NCBI GenBank assembly: GCA_029379385.1
Contig: CM055609.1
Coordinates: 2,356,001 to 2,420,000 of the forward strand
Length of the DNA stretch: 64,000 nucleotides
Source of the DNA: Quillaja saponaria
Lineage: Eukaryota; Streptophyta; Magnoliopsida; Fabales; Quillajaceae
Direction of reading: 5' to 3'
A program made the translations under genes and the position numbers. The notes beneath the pieces are model-generated. The model searched no databases, was not told where the DNA came from, and saw only the letters and a list, made by a program, of their open reading frames with translations. This document shows, one piece after another, positions 38,377 through 50,602 of the stretch (position 1 is the stretch's first letter; each line of letters opens with the position of its first letter).

Positions 38377-41300
38377 ATGGATCTGGGTTGCTTGGACTTG
38401 GGTTGTATCTCTGTGTTAGACAAGAAGAGCACTGAGGCCGTTCTTGATTTCGATATCAAAGAAGACGATTCAAGCGAGCCCGTCACTGCAAGTTCGAAGA
38501 TTGGAAAGGTAAGTATTTGCATTCAATTTCTTAAATTTTGGGTTTTAGTTCTGTCTCTCACTCTCTCTCATTTTGTTTCATTAAGGTTGGTGATGATGTT
38601 GAATTTTAATTCTCTATTTTTACTGAAATTTTGCTTTCTGATTATTTTAGTGGTAGTTGTTTGTAGATTTGATTGAATTGAAAACCCTAAACAACCCCAT
38701 AATCCGTATAGTGTTAATTATGTACGTCCTTACTCGTTGATAATTTCTATGTCAGTTTAAATCTAAAACCCTAACTTCATGATTTGAACATAATTGTTAA
38801 GTATTATTAGTACTATACAATCAATTAAAAAATGATGGATCAACCAAAAAGACTACTGGAAGATTGAAAAAACCTTCTGGGCAGATTCTGCATTTCACTG
38901 CCTTTAGACATCTGTGGTTGTCACTTCTTCCAAAGAGAGACATGCAAGCTGTTTCTGTATGATTTAGTTAAGGTAGGACCTAAGACTTAATAAATTAACT
39001 TTCCCAATGATGTCTTTCATAGTTCATCCATGGACCATGGTCCATTTATAATCTAACTTCAGGCTGTTGTTTGGTGCATTTCATTGTGGCCTTGTTTGGT
39101 TCAAAAATTTCAATGGCAGTGCCTCTTTTCTCATTTTTGTTTTCCAGCTCGTTGGTTTAAAAAATTCCTTTAACTGTCAGTCTGAAATATGTATTCTTTT
39201 TCCTAATATAATGATTCAATTCTAATATCATGATCCATTTTAAGTCAGATTATGGAAATGAGGGGATTCTTCTTATTGTATTGATAATTACAAATTTGTG
39301 TTGAATGGAGTGAGTGTATCTGCCAACCTTTTCATCTACAAAGTAAATTATTTTGCTTATTGTAGGTTAATTAGTAATGGTTTCTTTTACTTGAATTGTT
39401 CAGAATAAATTGATGAAAGAGACTAGCCAATCGACATTGAATGCTCTTAACAAGTTTACATCACAAATTAAGAAGCCTCCTCACCGTAGAACTTCTCCTC
39501 TCAACTGGTTCCCACGCAAAAAAGTTGACTCTTACTTGGAGAGGAAAATTAAATTGCTGCAGGTTTTTATATCTTATTCTTCTTAATGAATGATACTATT
39601 TCTTGATCCAATTAGTAACAGTGGAATATCATTGCATCTCAGGAAGGACATGGTATGAATCTAACGCTTGATGAGACTTTAGGTGACTCTAATCCACATT
39701 ACTCAAGAGTGTTGAGAGAAAAAATGGCAGCAAAAGAAGCTGCACACAATGCAATGGAAGCTCGAAGAGCTGCACTGGTTGAAGCATCATGGTGTAAAAT
39801 TCTACGAGCTGCCAGGTATAAAATCCATTGCATAGAAGATGTTTGGCATGGTTGGCTTCTAGGTTACATGCCTACTTATATTGCCTTTTCAGGATACCTA
39901 GCAAAGATGCAGAAGCACTACTCTTGAAAGCTGAACAAACTGCAGCTGAAGCTTTTGAAGCAGCATCAGCTAAGGGAGTTATAATGTATGACAAGCCAAA
40001 TTTTCCTCGGAAGCCTTGTGAAATAGAGACATACTCTGTTGATAGAGGAGGATCTTCTACTCATACTGTTACTGCATCTTTTGAGACTGCATTTGATATA
40101 GACAAAGAAGTAGCAGCAGCAGTGAAAACAGCATTTATTAGGCTTGCAAGCTGTCCTTCTTTTGATAAAGATGAATTCAGAGAACTTCTGAGAAAAATTA
40201 GTCAAAATCCAGATGCAGAGGAAAGTAATCAGGACTTGTCCTGAGTTCTCTTCAGAATGTGAGTCTGAATCTGGGTCTGAACTTGATCCTGAATCTAAAA
40301 AAAGTTGCTTTAGCTGTCAGGACTTGGATTCTGAAATGCCACTTCCGGAGATGAGACAGAGAAAGAACAGGAGGAGACAGTCTGCAGACAAGTTTAACAT
40401 GGAAAAGCTTGTGGACATGATGACTGAGAGGCTGAAATGTTTGCATGAAGATGAACTTTCTTCTCTTGCCACTATAGTTGCTACCTGTGGCTTAAATGCT
40501 GCCTTAGCTGAAGTACAGAATATCAAGCTGCACAACCCAGACTTTGCTACTGATTGTACATCGGCTCTAACACTTAATTTACCACCATCTACCTCAGGAT
40601 CAAGAAACCCCAAATACCACACGGACGGGCAGACAAGAAAGAAGCAAGTTGAGTGTGACCTTCCAAGTCTAGATAAGTTTCTAGTCAAGCACATGACAAA
40701 ACTTGAGAGAGAGGTTGAGGCAGCCAAAAGTAGTAGAAAAAATGAATTGGAAGTTAATGGAGGTAACTCTGATAAATCTGTTAATGGAACTCAATCTGAG
40801 ACCATCCCGAACTTTGGAAGTGTTCTTGTGAAGCATCATTCGAAGTTTGAGAAAGACATTGAAGAGGCAAAGAAGAAGGCGGTAAATGATTTTGAAATGG
40901 GTCACAAAAACTTTGACAATGATATAACTTCATCCCAGGCCATGCCAGATTTGGGAAGTATACTAATTAAGCATTCTTCAAAACTTGAGAAAGAAATTGA
41001 AGTAACCAAAAGGAATGGTGGGGGAAATCTTGATATGACAAACAGAAAGGGAGTGAGAGGAGTTCAAAAAGATGTAACAGAAGTACCGAGCCTGGATAAG
41101 TTTTTGGTGAAGCATGTCTCAAGACTGGAAAAAGAAGTCCAAGAGGCAAAAAACAGGAGAACTAGTGACGCAAATAATGAAGTCAGCCTGAAGCATGATA
41201 ATTTGAAGAAGAAAATTGATCTAACTGCTCCTGTTGAACAAAATCCGAGTTCCTGTTCAGATGAAGCATCAACGGGGAAAGAAAATATTAACTTGAACAA

Positions 41301-42011
41301 GAAAATTGATACAAATTCTGATATTGAGAAAAATGAATGTATGCTGGATACTGGTGTCAATTATGTGAATGGTGAAATAAAAGAGAAAGAAGATAGCTTG
41401 GACAGGATTTTGATAAAACCAGTGCACAGGTTGGAAAGGGAGAAGATTCAGGCATTGGCATTGGGAAACAATCGTGAAGATTACAGGCAAAGGAAGAAAC
41501 AGGGAGGCGCCAGTGTTGCAGATTGTGAGAGCTTGGACAAGGTTTTAGTCAAACATGTTTCCAGACTGGAGAAAGAGAAAATGAGGTTCAGTTCAGAGGA
41601 AGAAACAGTTAACGTCAAAAGAAGTAACAGGAACATGCATTCGGAGACAAATGAAGGTGGTGGTTTGGACCATATATTGGTTAAACCTAAATCAAGACTT
41701 GAGCGAGAAAAGATGGCTGCTGCTCAGCATCCAGAGGACCAGATTAGACCTTCTGTGTCTCGTAGAGAAACAAGGGAGAGGGAGTTGCAAGAAGCATGGG
41801 GAGGCTTGAGCCTAGGGAAACTCCATGAGGCCTCATGTCTCTAAGCTGGAGAAAGACAAGGTTAACGAATAAACTCTTGTTCTATAGACTTGTTTGTAAT
41901 GCCTGGCTATCATTTAACTCTTGTTCTTCTTTTGTTTAGGCTTCATGGATTAAAGCTGAAGAGGAGGAAAGGAGGCAAGCCAGGAGGGAGCCTATAATTT
42001 ATTTATCCTAA
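38377..42011 (+). CDS. Plant protein with seven SLDKxLVKHxSRLEKE-type repeats, two frameshifts
   Basis: I do not recognise a function. Exons: 38377-38508, 39404-39562, 39643-39815, 39893-41860 and 41940-42011, phases 0, 0, 2, 0. The N-terminus is MDLGCLDLGCISVLD; exons 2-4 give SPLNWFPRKKVDSYLERKIK, GMNLTLDETLGDSNPHYSRV and Ala/Glu-rich helices. From about 40660 the protein repeats a motif of about 17 residues seven times with variable acidic/basic linkers (PSLDKFLVKHMTKLERE, PNFGSVLVKHHSKFEKD, PDLGSILIKHSSKLEKE, PSLDKFLVKHVSRLEKE and others), predicted to form charged helices or coiled coil. The frame breaks at about 40240 (between SNQDLS and EFSSECESE; one extra C fits) and at about 41820 (LSLG, then SMRPHVSKLEKDK in another frame; one extra A in AAA fits). 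The last exon reads ASWIKAEEEERRQARRE. Coding character is strong on both sides of each break. Confidence 0.8.
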
Positions 42012-43042
42012 TTCTTTCTTTGTTGATAGACCTTCTCATAATTTCCATAAAGGATCAACTTGTCACTATTCTTTGTATTACTTGGTTTACTTTACTGCAT
42101 GGGAACGGACAACCCGTTCTAATCGCCATTTTCTGATTGTAGAGAGTCCTTTGGTCTCTCCCACTAAAAGTGAGAGCGATGATATATATGATTCTATTAA
42201 CAGCATTATCAGATTGCTATCTTTTTAACTCTATCCAAAGGATCCAAGGGAAGACAAAAATACATCAAAGGGAATATCCTTTCTTTCTATGGGAGTTTTC
42301 ATCACATTACCCTTTTCTTTCTTTTAATCTCCCCGCTCTCTTCACACAATTTTCCTAATTAAAAGTACATAAAAAAATAAAAATAAAAAACTAGAAATGA
42401 AGGAAGAGAAAAAAAAGAAACTATATCAGTTTCCAACAATCAGTCTGCCAGTAAATGAAGGAAGGATTAGGGTAACAAATCAATTAATAAGTGAATCTAA
42501 TGACGATATACGGTTTTGTTAAAAATTTAAAATTTAATCCTTTGTAGCAATATTAACACTCATAAAATCAAGTATCATGCAAGTGGAATATCTAATACAC
42601 AGACTATATTTTGTTTAATTTGCTTATTAATAATGAAAGTATATTCAATATTAATTTTTATTTTTTTTTGGGTGCATGTTTTGGAATTCCTCGACAGTCA
42701 ACAATCAACTACTCCTAAACTGACTTCCTGACTACTTCCTTGATGCTTCTTAATCTCTGTAGTTCCCCGGTCAACTGGTTTTGAAGCCCTCAGTCTTCAA
42801 AGTAACTGACCTTGTACTAAAATTCCAAGCTTCTACTGGTGGGCCCATTAAACGCGCAAAAGACTCTGTCACGCACCAGTCACACAACCAATGTGTGACT
42901 TTTTCTCTCAACTCCAATTTGGACCTCTCAAAAGTTTGAAACAGTGAAAACTTTCTGTAATTTGATTCGATTTCCTTCCCCCAACTTCTGCATTTCTTTT
43001 CTCTCTCTCTCTCTCTCTTCTCTCTTTCACAGACAAAGCAAA
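42012..43042. promoter_or_regulatory. Intergenic region and leader of the LRR gene
   Basis: 3' UTR of the repeat-protein gene, then AT-rich DNA to about 42680, then a more mixed promoter region. A CT microsatellite lies at 43000-43025 in the leader just upstream of the LRR gene ATG. I see no clear TATA box. Confidence 0.45.
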
Positions 43043-45020
43043 ATGGCTTCTTTCATTTCGATCTCAGTCTTGTTGGTCTTCCTCCAATGTCTGCAACTCA
43101 CCCTCTCAACTAATTCTGAAGGTAAGGCTACCCATTTTCCACTCTAATTCCTCCAAATATTTTAGGGTTTCAAATTTTCCGTTTTCTTTCTTCTATTTGA
43201 ATTATCACTTATCAGTTTGGTTTCTGAGAAAAATCACATAAATTAGATAACCAGATTCACAACTTCCTGGAATTAGGATACCATCTCTGTAATTACTGTT
43301 TTTTTTCTGGTGTTGCATTCTTTTGAGGAATCAATAGTTTTCCATTTTTCTTGTACCTTACTTTTTTGTTTTAACATTTATTAATGCTTTTGTTCTGGCT
43401 TTTACTTACAGGAACTGCTCTGCATGCTATGAGAAGCAGGCTCTCTGACCCCACTTATGTGTTACAAAGCTGGGACCCCACTCTGGTTGATCCCTGCACT
43501 TGGTTCCATGTAACCTGTGACTCTAACAATCATGTGATTCGCTTGTAAGATTCCCAACTTTAAAATTTGTCTTTTTTTGTTTCAAAAATGTTCTTTTCAT
43601 TCTTACGAGTTCAGGGTATATTTGGGTTTATACTTACGATCAATTTCATTTTCTTTGATTTTCAGAGATTTGGGTAATGGTAACATCTCTGGGACTTTAG
43701 GGCCAGAACTTGGCCAGCTGCAGCATCTGCAACACTTGTATTGTTCTTCTCTATCTCCTCCCAATTATTCTTAATAAATGTTTCCTTAGAGCCAACCTTT
43801 TGTTCAAAGTTTCTGTTTTTGGATGAGTTTTAATTATTTAACTGGGTTTGAAATTATTAATGCAGGGAGCTTTATAAGAACAACATAAGGGGGAAGATCC
43901 CTGAGGAATTAGGTAACTTGAAAAATCTAGTTAGCATGGATTTGTATGACAACAAGTTTGAAGGAAGAATCCCAAAATCATTTGCCAAAATGAAGTCACT
44001 TAGATTCTTGTAAGCATACTTATGTTAATTAGCCAGTAGATTTTAACCTTACAAATCAGTATCACTCTTTGAACTGAATGAAATTTATGCTATCATCTGT
44101 TTGGATTGATGATGCAGACGGCTGAATAACAACAAGCTAACAGGATCAATTCCAAGAGAACTCACTGCTCTTACTAACCTCAAAATTTTGTAAGTATATA
44201 TCTCTTTCCAAATTGTTTTTTTTTTTCCTTTAATTGGTGATGTATTTAAAGTTCATTTTAGGCCATTGCTGAAACTTTTTATTTTGCAGTGATGTTTCTA
44301 ACAACGATATTTGTGGAACAATTCCAGTTGATGGCCCGTTTGGTTCTTTTCCAATGGAAAGGTACCCTTGATTCTGTCTTATTGATTCACTTTTGTCGAT
44401 CACTTATAAACTATTGCTCAATCACATTATAAGGAGTCATTTTTTACTTCAAATAATTAGCATCTCCAACATGATCTATCGATTGAAACATTTCCTTATA
44501 ATCAACTTACTAATGCTAGGTTTAGCAATTAAAAATATAGTGTGAACAAAGATGCAAAAATGTGCCTCTTGAATGAGAATGCGGCAAAAACAAGATTCTG
44601 ATAGAGACCCAACATGAAACCAAAAGATATCGTGTGTTTTTCCCTGGTCCTGTGTCATTCATTGGAAACCAGTTTTATAGAACTACTACGCAGAAAACAT
44701 GTTATGTGCTAATTTGTTATATCGGTTTAGGAAGCCACAGTTTTTTCAGTAGAACATATTTGACACTAAAAAAATCAGCTATGTGAGTTAATTCTTCAAG
44801 AATGAAATTGGGGGCCTAATGCTGATCTTATTGTAAATAATATCATTCTTTACCAAGGACAGTACTATGGAAATTTATCAGAAGCATGGGATGGTATAGA
44901 ACATTAAATTGCATTATAGATTGATTAATATTTGGATTTTGGCTTTGTTTCAGTTTCGAAAACAACAGATTCAGCGGCCCTGAGCTACAGGGACTGGTGC
45001 CATATGACTTTGGATGCTGA
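43043..45020 (+). CDS. Small secreted leucine-rich repeat protein (LRR1 / SERK-ectodomain-like)
   Basis: Predicted apoplastic LRR protein of 212 residues resembling the ectodomain of SERK-type receptor kinases without membrane segment or kinase; Arabidopsis relatives include At5g21090 and At3g43740. Seven exons: 43043-43121, 43412-43544, 43666-43737, 43866-44009, 44118-44189, 44290-44361 and 44954-45020. A signal peptide ([20 protein letters not shown]) is followed by an LRR N-cap with [18 protein letters not shown], then about five 24-residue plant-type repeats ([35 protein letters not shown]) and a C-terminus [14 protein letters not shown]. Internal exons are 72, 144, 72 and 72 nt, so each intron falls at the same place in a repeat, always phase 2. 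No frame defects. Confidence 0.94.
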
Positions 45021-47503
45021 AGAAAGCTAGAATTCGTCCATCCTCCTTTGCAGACTATAATGCCAAGGCTCACTTTATCATAAAAATAGTAAATTTGCAT
45101 TCTTAGTTACTTATAAGATGCATATGAAGATGTAACTCTTGTATGAGATAGAGTAATGACAAGAGGCAAAAATAAAGATGATTGCAGTACCTGTCTCTAG
45201 TTGCAGCATTGAAGTTTATTAAAGTAAATGTTGTGGGTAAGCCCAAATCTCCAATGGGTGTGGTGGTGAGTTATGACATTAGTAAAAACTTTGGTACATC
45301 AGAAAGTATAGCATATATTACATAAAGAAGTAACTCTTCTTTATTTACTTACTGTATCTAAAACCGAAAAAAGTTTAGTTATTTCGATTTCATAATCATC
45401 AACATTCTATCTGTTGAGAATGTGTTTCTATTTTCTATGTAGTTCACATTTTCATTGCCATTGAATTAGTAATTGGAGATGTGGTTGTCCTTATATGTCA
45501 ATAAATGAGTAAAAAGAACTGGTCCTAAAAGAAAGTCACTGAATAGAAAGAAGGAAGAGGACTTAAGTGTGAAATGACTTATATATAGGGGCATTGATGC
45601 AAAATATAGTTTTTAATTTTGACCACATAGCAACGTGTCCCAAATAAAGTACAGGTGGCATGAAATTAATGGCAGAAGGAAAACGTGGCGTGAAAACGAT
45701 GGCGCAGTTGAATACCTGGAAGGTAGGAAACTCTCTAATTTCATTTGCCATAGGAAGCAAGGACTTTTCAAATAGGTCGGCAAGTAGCAAAAGATTTAAG
45801 GACACTCGCTAGATTGGATAAATAAAGATACTCGCACATGCAAATCTTTTCTTTTTTTTTTTCTTTTTCTCTTAGCTCTGTAGTAAGTGGTGTTTATTTT
45901 AACTTGCACATAATAAATTAATTTTATTATTTATTAAATTAATTTAATAATAATTTTTAAAATTTAAAACATGTAAATATAAATCCACAACAACATTGTA
46001 GGTTTGATTTATTAAGATATTAGTCTATAGAATTAATATTAGGAATTTAAGTACAGTTTTTTTAAGTAATTTCACTTAATCAAAAGTTTTTATTTTTGAT
46101 CAAATAAAAAGTTATTATCTTTCATAAAATAATTTTTGTATTAATAATTATAAAAGTATTGAAAAGTGAGAAAAAAAATTTATTGTGACTTAATCAAAAA
46201 GTTGTTATTTTTTGCTTAAGTGAAAAGATACTTCAGTTTTCACAAAAATATTTTTTTTATGAACAATAATGTATTTTCATTAAAAACTCTAACTTTTTAT
46301 GACTATGTGACTTTACTTTTTGATTAAATAAAAAATATTTTCTTTTAGATGTTAATTTCCATATTAATATAAATATTCTTTCATGACAAGTATATAAAAG
46401 TAATATGGTCAATTCTATTTTATATATCTCTTCTTATTATCTTATAATTTATGTTTATATCTAATAGTAATTCTAAATATAAAAAAATATGTTTTATCTT
46501 GGAAGGCTTATTTACTGTAATTTTTTGTAAATAGGGTACGAATATAGTCTTTAAAAAAAATAAAAAATATTCCGACTCTACTCAAGTGTTTATTGTTTCT
46601 ACAATTTTTATACTTACAACTAATAACTATTTGTTAATTGTTAATCTATTTTATATATGTGAATAGTAAAAGATATTTGTTTCTTCTAATACATAATTCT
46701 AACTTTATAGTCTTACAATATTTAATCCTATACCTTAATTATCGCCCTGGTACTTTTTCTTTCCATGTTTTTGTTGTACAATTTTTTTTATGTCATATCA
46801 TATTTCTTTTAGTTAATATAAATATGATACTTCCTTTAGATTGTAGAAAGAGCATAAGAATAAAATTCTTCAACCGTCTTCAATGAAAATTTGATCGCAA
46901 ATTGATAAAAGTTTGATGGGTTTTATAATTGACATGCATGTCAATTGAATTAATAATCAATTGACCATAAATATAAATTTTATGTGTGTTTATAAAATGA
47001 ACATTTGCTTATTAAATATTAAAAAAATAATAAAAACTTAAATTATTTTAAAACTTAACTTGGTTTAATTTTTTGAATACTCAATTCTATTAATCATAGT
47101 ACGGAAAAATCGTGGAAATTTAGGTGAAAATAGAATTAAAAACCATAACAATATTTTCTTTTCTTGTGGGAAGAAGAAAAGAAATTGAGAGACATTTTAA
47201 GTTTTTAATTACCCAAAGAAATCCTTAGAAGAAGGAAAATGTAAAATTCTCAAACATGAGAAAATTATGGAACAAGAGAGCGAGTACAAGTTGATTTCAA
47301 TACTCTCAGAGAAAGGAGCAAGTTTTAACACACCATCCTCCAAAAAAAAATAAATTTGTTTTTTCTTATATAATAATAGGGGGAGACTAGGTAGTTCTCA
47401 CAAACACGAGGCAGCTGGCGACTCTGCCTCTGTACCAAAACCCATCAAAACCCCAACTTTCAGATTCAGGGCAAGGAAGCAACAAAGTAGAGGACACGGA
47501 AAA
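45021..47503. other. Intergenic region, very AT-rich
   Basis: After the LRR 3' UTR (to about 45200) the sequence becomes extremely AT-rich (45900-47200), with only low-complexity open frames. Upstream of 47504 a C-rich leader starts near 47380. Nothing else recognised. Confidence 0.5.
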
Positions 47504-50500
47504 ATGAGCGGCGCTGTCCTCAAAAGCAATACCATTTCTCGGGTCTTACTACAGAAAAACTCGATCACCCATTTAACTGACCCATTAAAAGCTCCCTTTC
47601 CCGGCAACCAAACACAACCCAGAACTTATTTTCGTTTGCCTGATTTTCTCAAGAAAACTAAGGAATATGAGTTTCCACATTCTTTGATTTCTTCGTCTTT
47701 TTCTTCATCATCACCATCTACAACTTCAGTCTCGAAGATTGGGTTTGTGGGTTGGTATTTGGGGATGGTCAAGTCTCGGCCGGTTTTCACAAAAAGTGTA
47801 ACTTCCGCCCTTATTTACACTGCTGCTGATTTATCCTCTCAGGTACGCAATTCCTAGTTTCTGCACAAGGTGTTTATGTCTTGTTCCATTTTTTTTATTT
47901 TTTATTTTGGTAGCCGGGAGCTGTTTGGACTTCGGACATGAAATTCTCTTAGGTCTTGTTCTCTGTAAAGCATGGGTCAAAATGGATGCTTTCCAACCAG
48001 TATCAGACTTTTTCTTTTGAATTTCGGTAAATGTGGGATTCTGGCAACCACAATGACCCTGAAACATCATGTTTTCTGCAATTGCTTGTTTGATTTTGTA
48101 ATGGATTGTTTTGCTGCCAAGTCCTGTTTTCAATAATTTTCCTCATACTTCTTCTTTCTCCTTTCGGAGCTGTCAGTTAGGATGTTGTTTTTTTGGGTAG
48201 AAGATTCTGGTAATTGTTGGGTACATGCTCTTTAACGGTAGGATTTCTATCATACTAGTTTATGCAATATTCTAGCTTAGGCTTATTAGGCTTGGTCACT
48301 TGAAAGTTATCTCTTTTCTTACATTATTTGTGCAGCTCAGCAGTTTGATCTTGGTTTAATTATATAAATAACCACCTAAGTTCTAAAGGGATTGGCTGAG
48401 TTTGGATGGTTATTAGGAAAAAGAAAAAGAAGGAACATATAAAAAACACTATATTTTGATTGGGAATGGTCTTGCGGCTTGCCTGATTTTCAAGATAGTT
48501 CTTCTCTTTGGCGTTGTATGTGTTGGTGCAGAAAACCTCGCAGGCCTTATAGCTAAAGTTAATTTTATGAAAATGCTATCCTCCTTATTCTGAACTGCTA
48601 AAAATTTATAAAAAGTCTTGTGCAAATAGCTTTAAGCATTGAACTCCTCACAAAATCTTATTGTACTGTCTTAAATTATTTGTTCCCAATCTTTGTTTTT
48701 ATTTATTTCTATTGATAATAATCACTTTATATATGGTATGTTGCAGTCTCACTAGTTGGCCCTTATACCAAAATCATGTTATTTGCAGGTGAATTAGATT
48801 CGGATAATTTACTGTGTTATTTGCGTACTGATAGCTTTATTTCTATTTGATTTCTTTTTTTCACCTCGTCTTTTATCACATACACAACATGTAAACCACA
48901 TACTTTTGGGCATTTTCTTCTACTAATGAAAATGTGTGAGTATTTGCATGTGCATGTGTTGGGGGGCATTACTATGTTATAATTGCATAAAATGATAATG
49001 GAAAACTTTCTTCAGACAATTGCACAGTCATCTTCAGAACCTTACGATTTTGTGAGGACATTGCGCATGGCTGGATATGGAATGATCATTTTAGGACCAA
49101 CGCTGCATTTGTGGTTCAATTTTGTGTCTAAGCTTTTTCCAAGGAGGGATATTTTCTCTACGTTAAAGAAAATGGTAATGGGCCAGGCAATCTATGGACC
49201 TGCCATGACTGTTGTTTTTTTCTCCTATAATGCATGTATGCAGGGTAAGCATAATTCTCTCACCGTAACACTTTATGATGCAATTGCTTTTTACATTTAT
49301 ATGTGCTCTGTTTATTAATTGCTTCTTTTTTTTTTTGGGGGGGGGGGGGGGTTGTTACTGATAAATGAGCTTGAAATTTTAAATTGTGATGAAAATTTTC
49401 AATTCATATTTAGTATATGATTCTATTAATAAATTTATCTTAACCCTGACAAGCCCTGATCCCAACCAACACCCTAACGCCAACACAAACCCTGACCTTG
49501 AGATGAATTTCAAACCCTACATTGTGGTAACATCTGTGTTTTTAGCAAAGCTCAGCCTTTGGTTGTGTATATTGTAGTGGCAAAACATGTTAATGTTGCC
49601 CTGATCCTCCTTAAGAACTAGAAAACGAATCAACATGGAAGCCAATTTGAAAGCTAACCGAGAGAAAACATTTATAACTAACTAACCTCTAATGAGCAAA
49701 ATGTTTGAACTCCTAGTATTTCTGACCTTTTTGAACTATTATTATCCAACATAAGTTAATTACTTTTTTCACATTTGCATGCTCTCCTTTGATTTATTCC
49801 TCAAAAGTATAAATATATGTTTAAGAAGGATCAAAAGCGCTTCATATAAGTATTCTATTCTATGTCACGCTGGGTCGGAATGGTGTGTAACTCTCCTAAG
49901 ATAGGAATGGATTAATCAGCAAAAAACAAGACCTATTTTAACTGCTTTTCTGTTACGTGTCATGTATGTTTAGTTTTGTCCTTGTCCTTTTCTTTTTCCC
50001 TATTTTCCCTATCCCAACTAAGATATTTATATTGTTTCTGGACAGCTTATATTGTGCTGCTGAATCATGTTTCATAATTGTAAATGTTAATTTTATGTGG
50101 TTCTCATAATTGTCAGGTGAAACCAATAAGGAGATTGTAGCTCGATTAAAACGAGACTTGCTCCCTACAATGTTAAATGGTGTTATGTACTGGCCAGTAT
50201 GTGATTTTATCACATTCAGATTCATTCCTGTCCATTTACAGGTACGTCTAAGGTCTATCTTATCGGTCTTTTTGTTTACTTGAGCGTGCAATGAAACTTC
50301 AAGTGAAAGATTGCTGATTTTATTCACAATCTTGAAAGTGTCACCTATATTACAACTTGACCTTGTAATTTCGGAGTTTGGTTGTGTGTAAGTCTGGGGG
50401 AGAAGTGATGGAAGCCACTGTACGTGGTCAAAAACATGTCTATCCTACTTTAATGAGTCACTCTGGTTAGTCTCGACTCCTGTTCTGATTGTTTGTGTTT

Positions 50501-50602
50501 CCATTTTGACAGCCATTAGTTAGCAATTCGTTTTCATACTTGTGGACCATTTATATGACATATATGGCAAGCCTAGAGAAAGCAAGCGCAGCTCCTAGCT
50601 AA
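47504..50602 (+). CDS. Mpv17/PMP22 family membrane protein
   Basis: Four-helix organellar membrane protein of 260 residues from exons 47504-47842, 49016-49244, 50117-50241 and 50513-50602 (phases 0, 1, 0). Family members are found in inner membranes of mitochondria, plastids or peroxisomes and may form small channels; the substrate is unknown. A Ser-rich N-terminal extension of about 80 residues (SSSFSSSSPSTTSVSKIG) looks like a transit peptide, followed by the conserved domain: WYLGMVKSRPVFTKSVTSAL, GPTLHLWFNFVSKLFPRRD, MVMGQAIYGPAMTVVFFSYN, and the signature WPVCDFITFRFIPVHLQPLV. The protein ends TYMASLEKASAAPS. The closest Arabidopsis relative is probably At4g33905. Intron 2 contains a run of 11 T followed by 15 G near 49326-49351. 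Confidence 0.93.
49326..49351. repeat. Adjacent homopolymers T11 and G15
   Basis: Eleven T directly followed by fifteen G inside intron 2 of the Mpv17-like gene. Long G runs are rare in such AT-rich introns; the exact length is uncertain and may be an assembly artefact. Confidence 0.9.
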
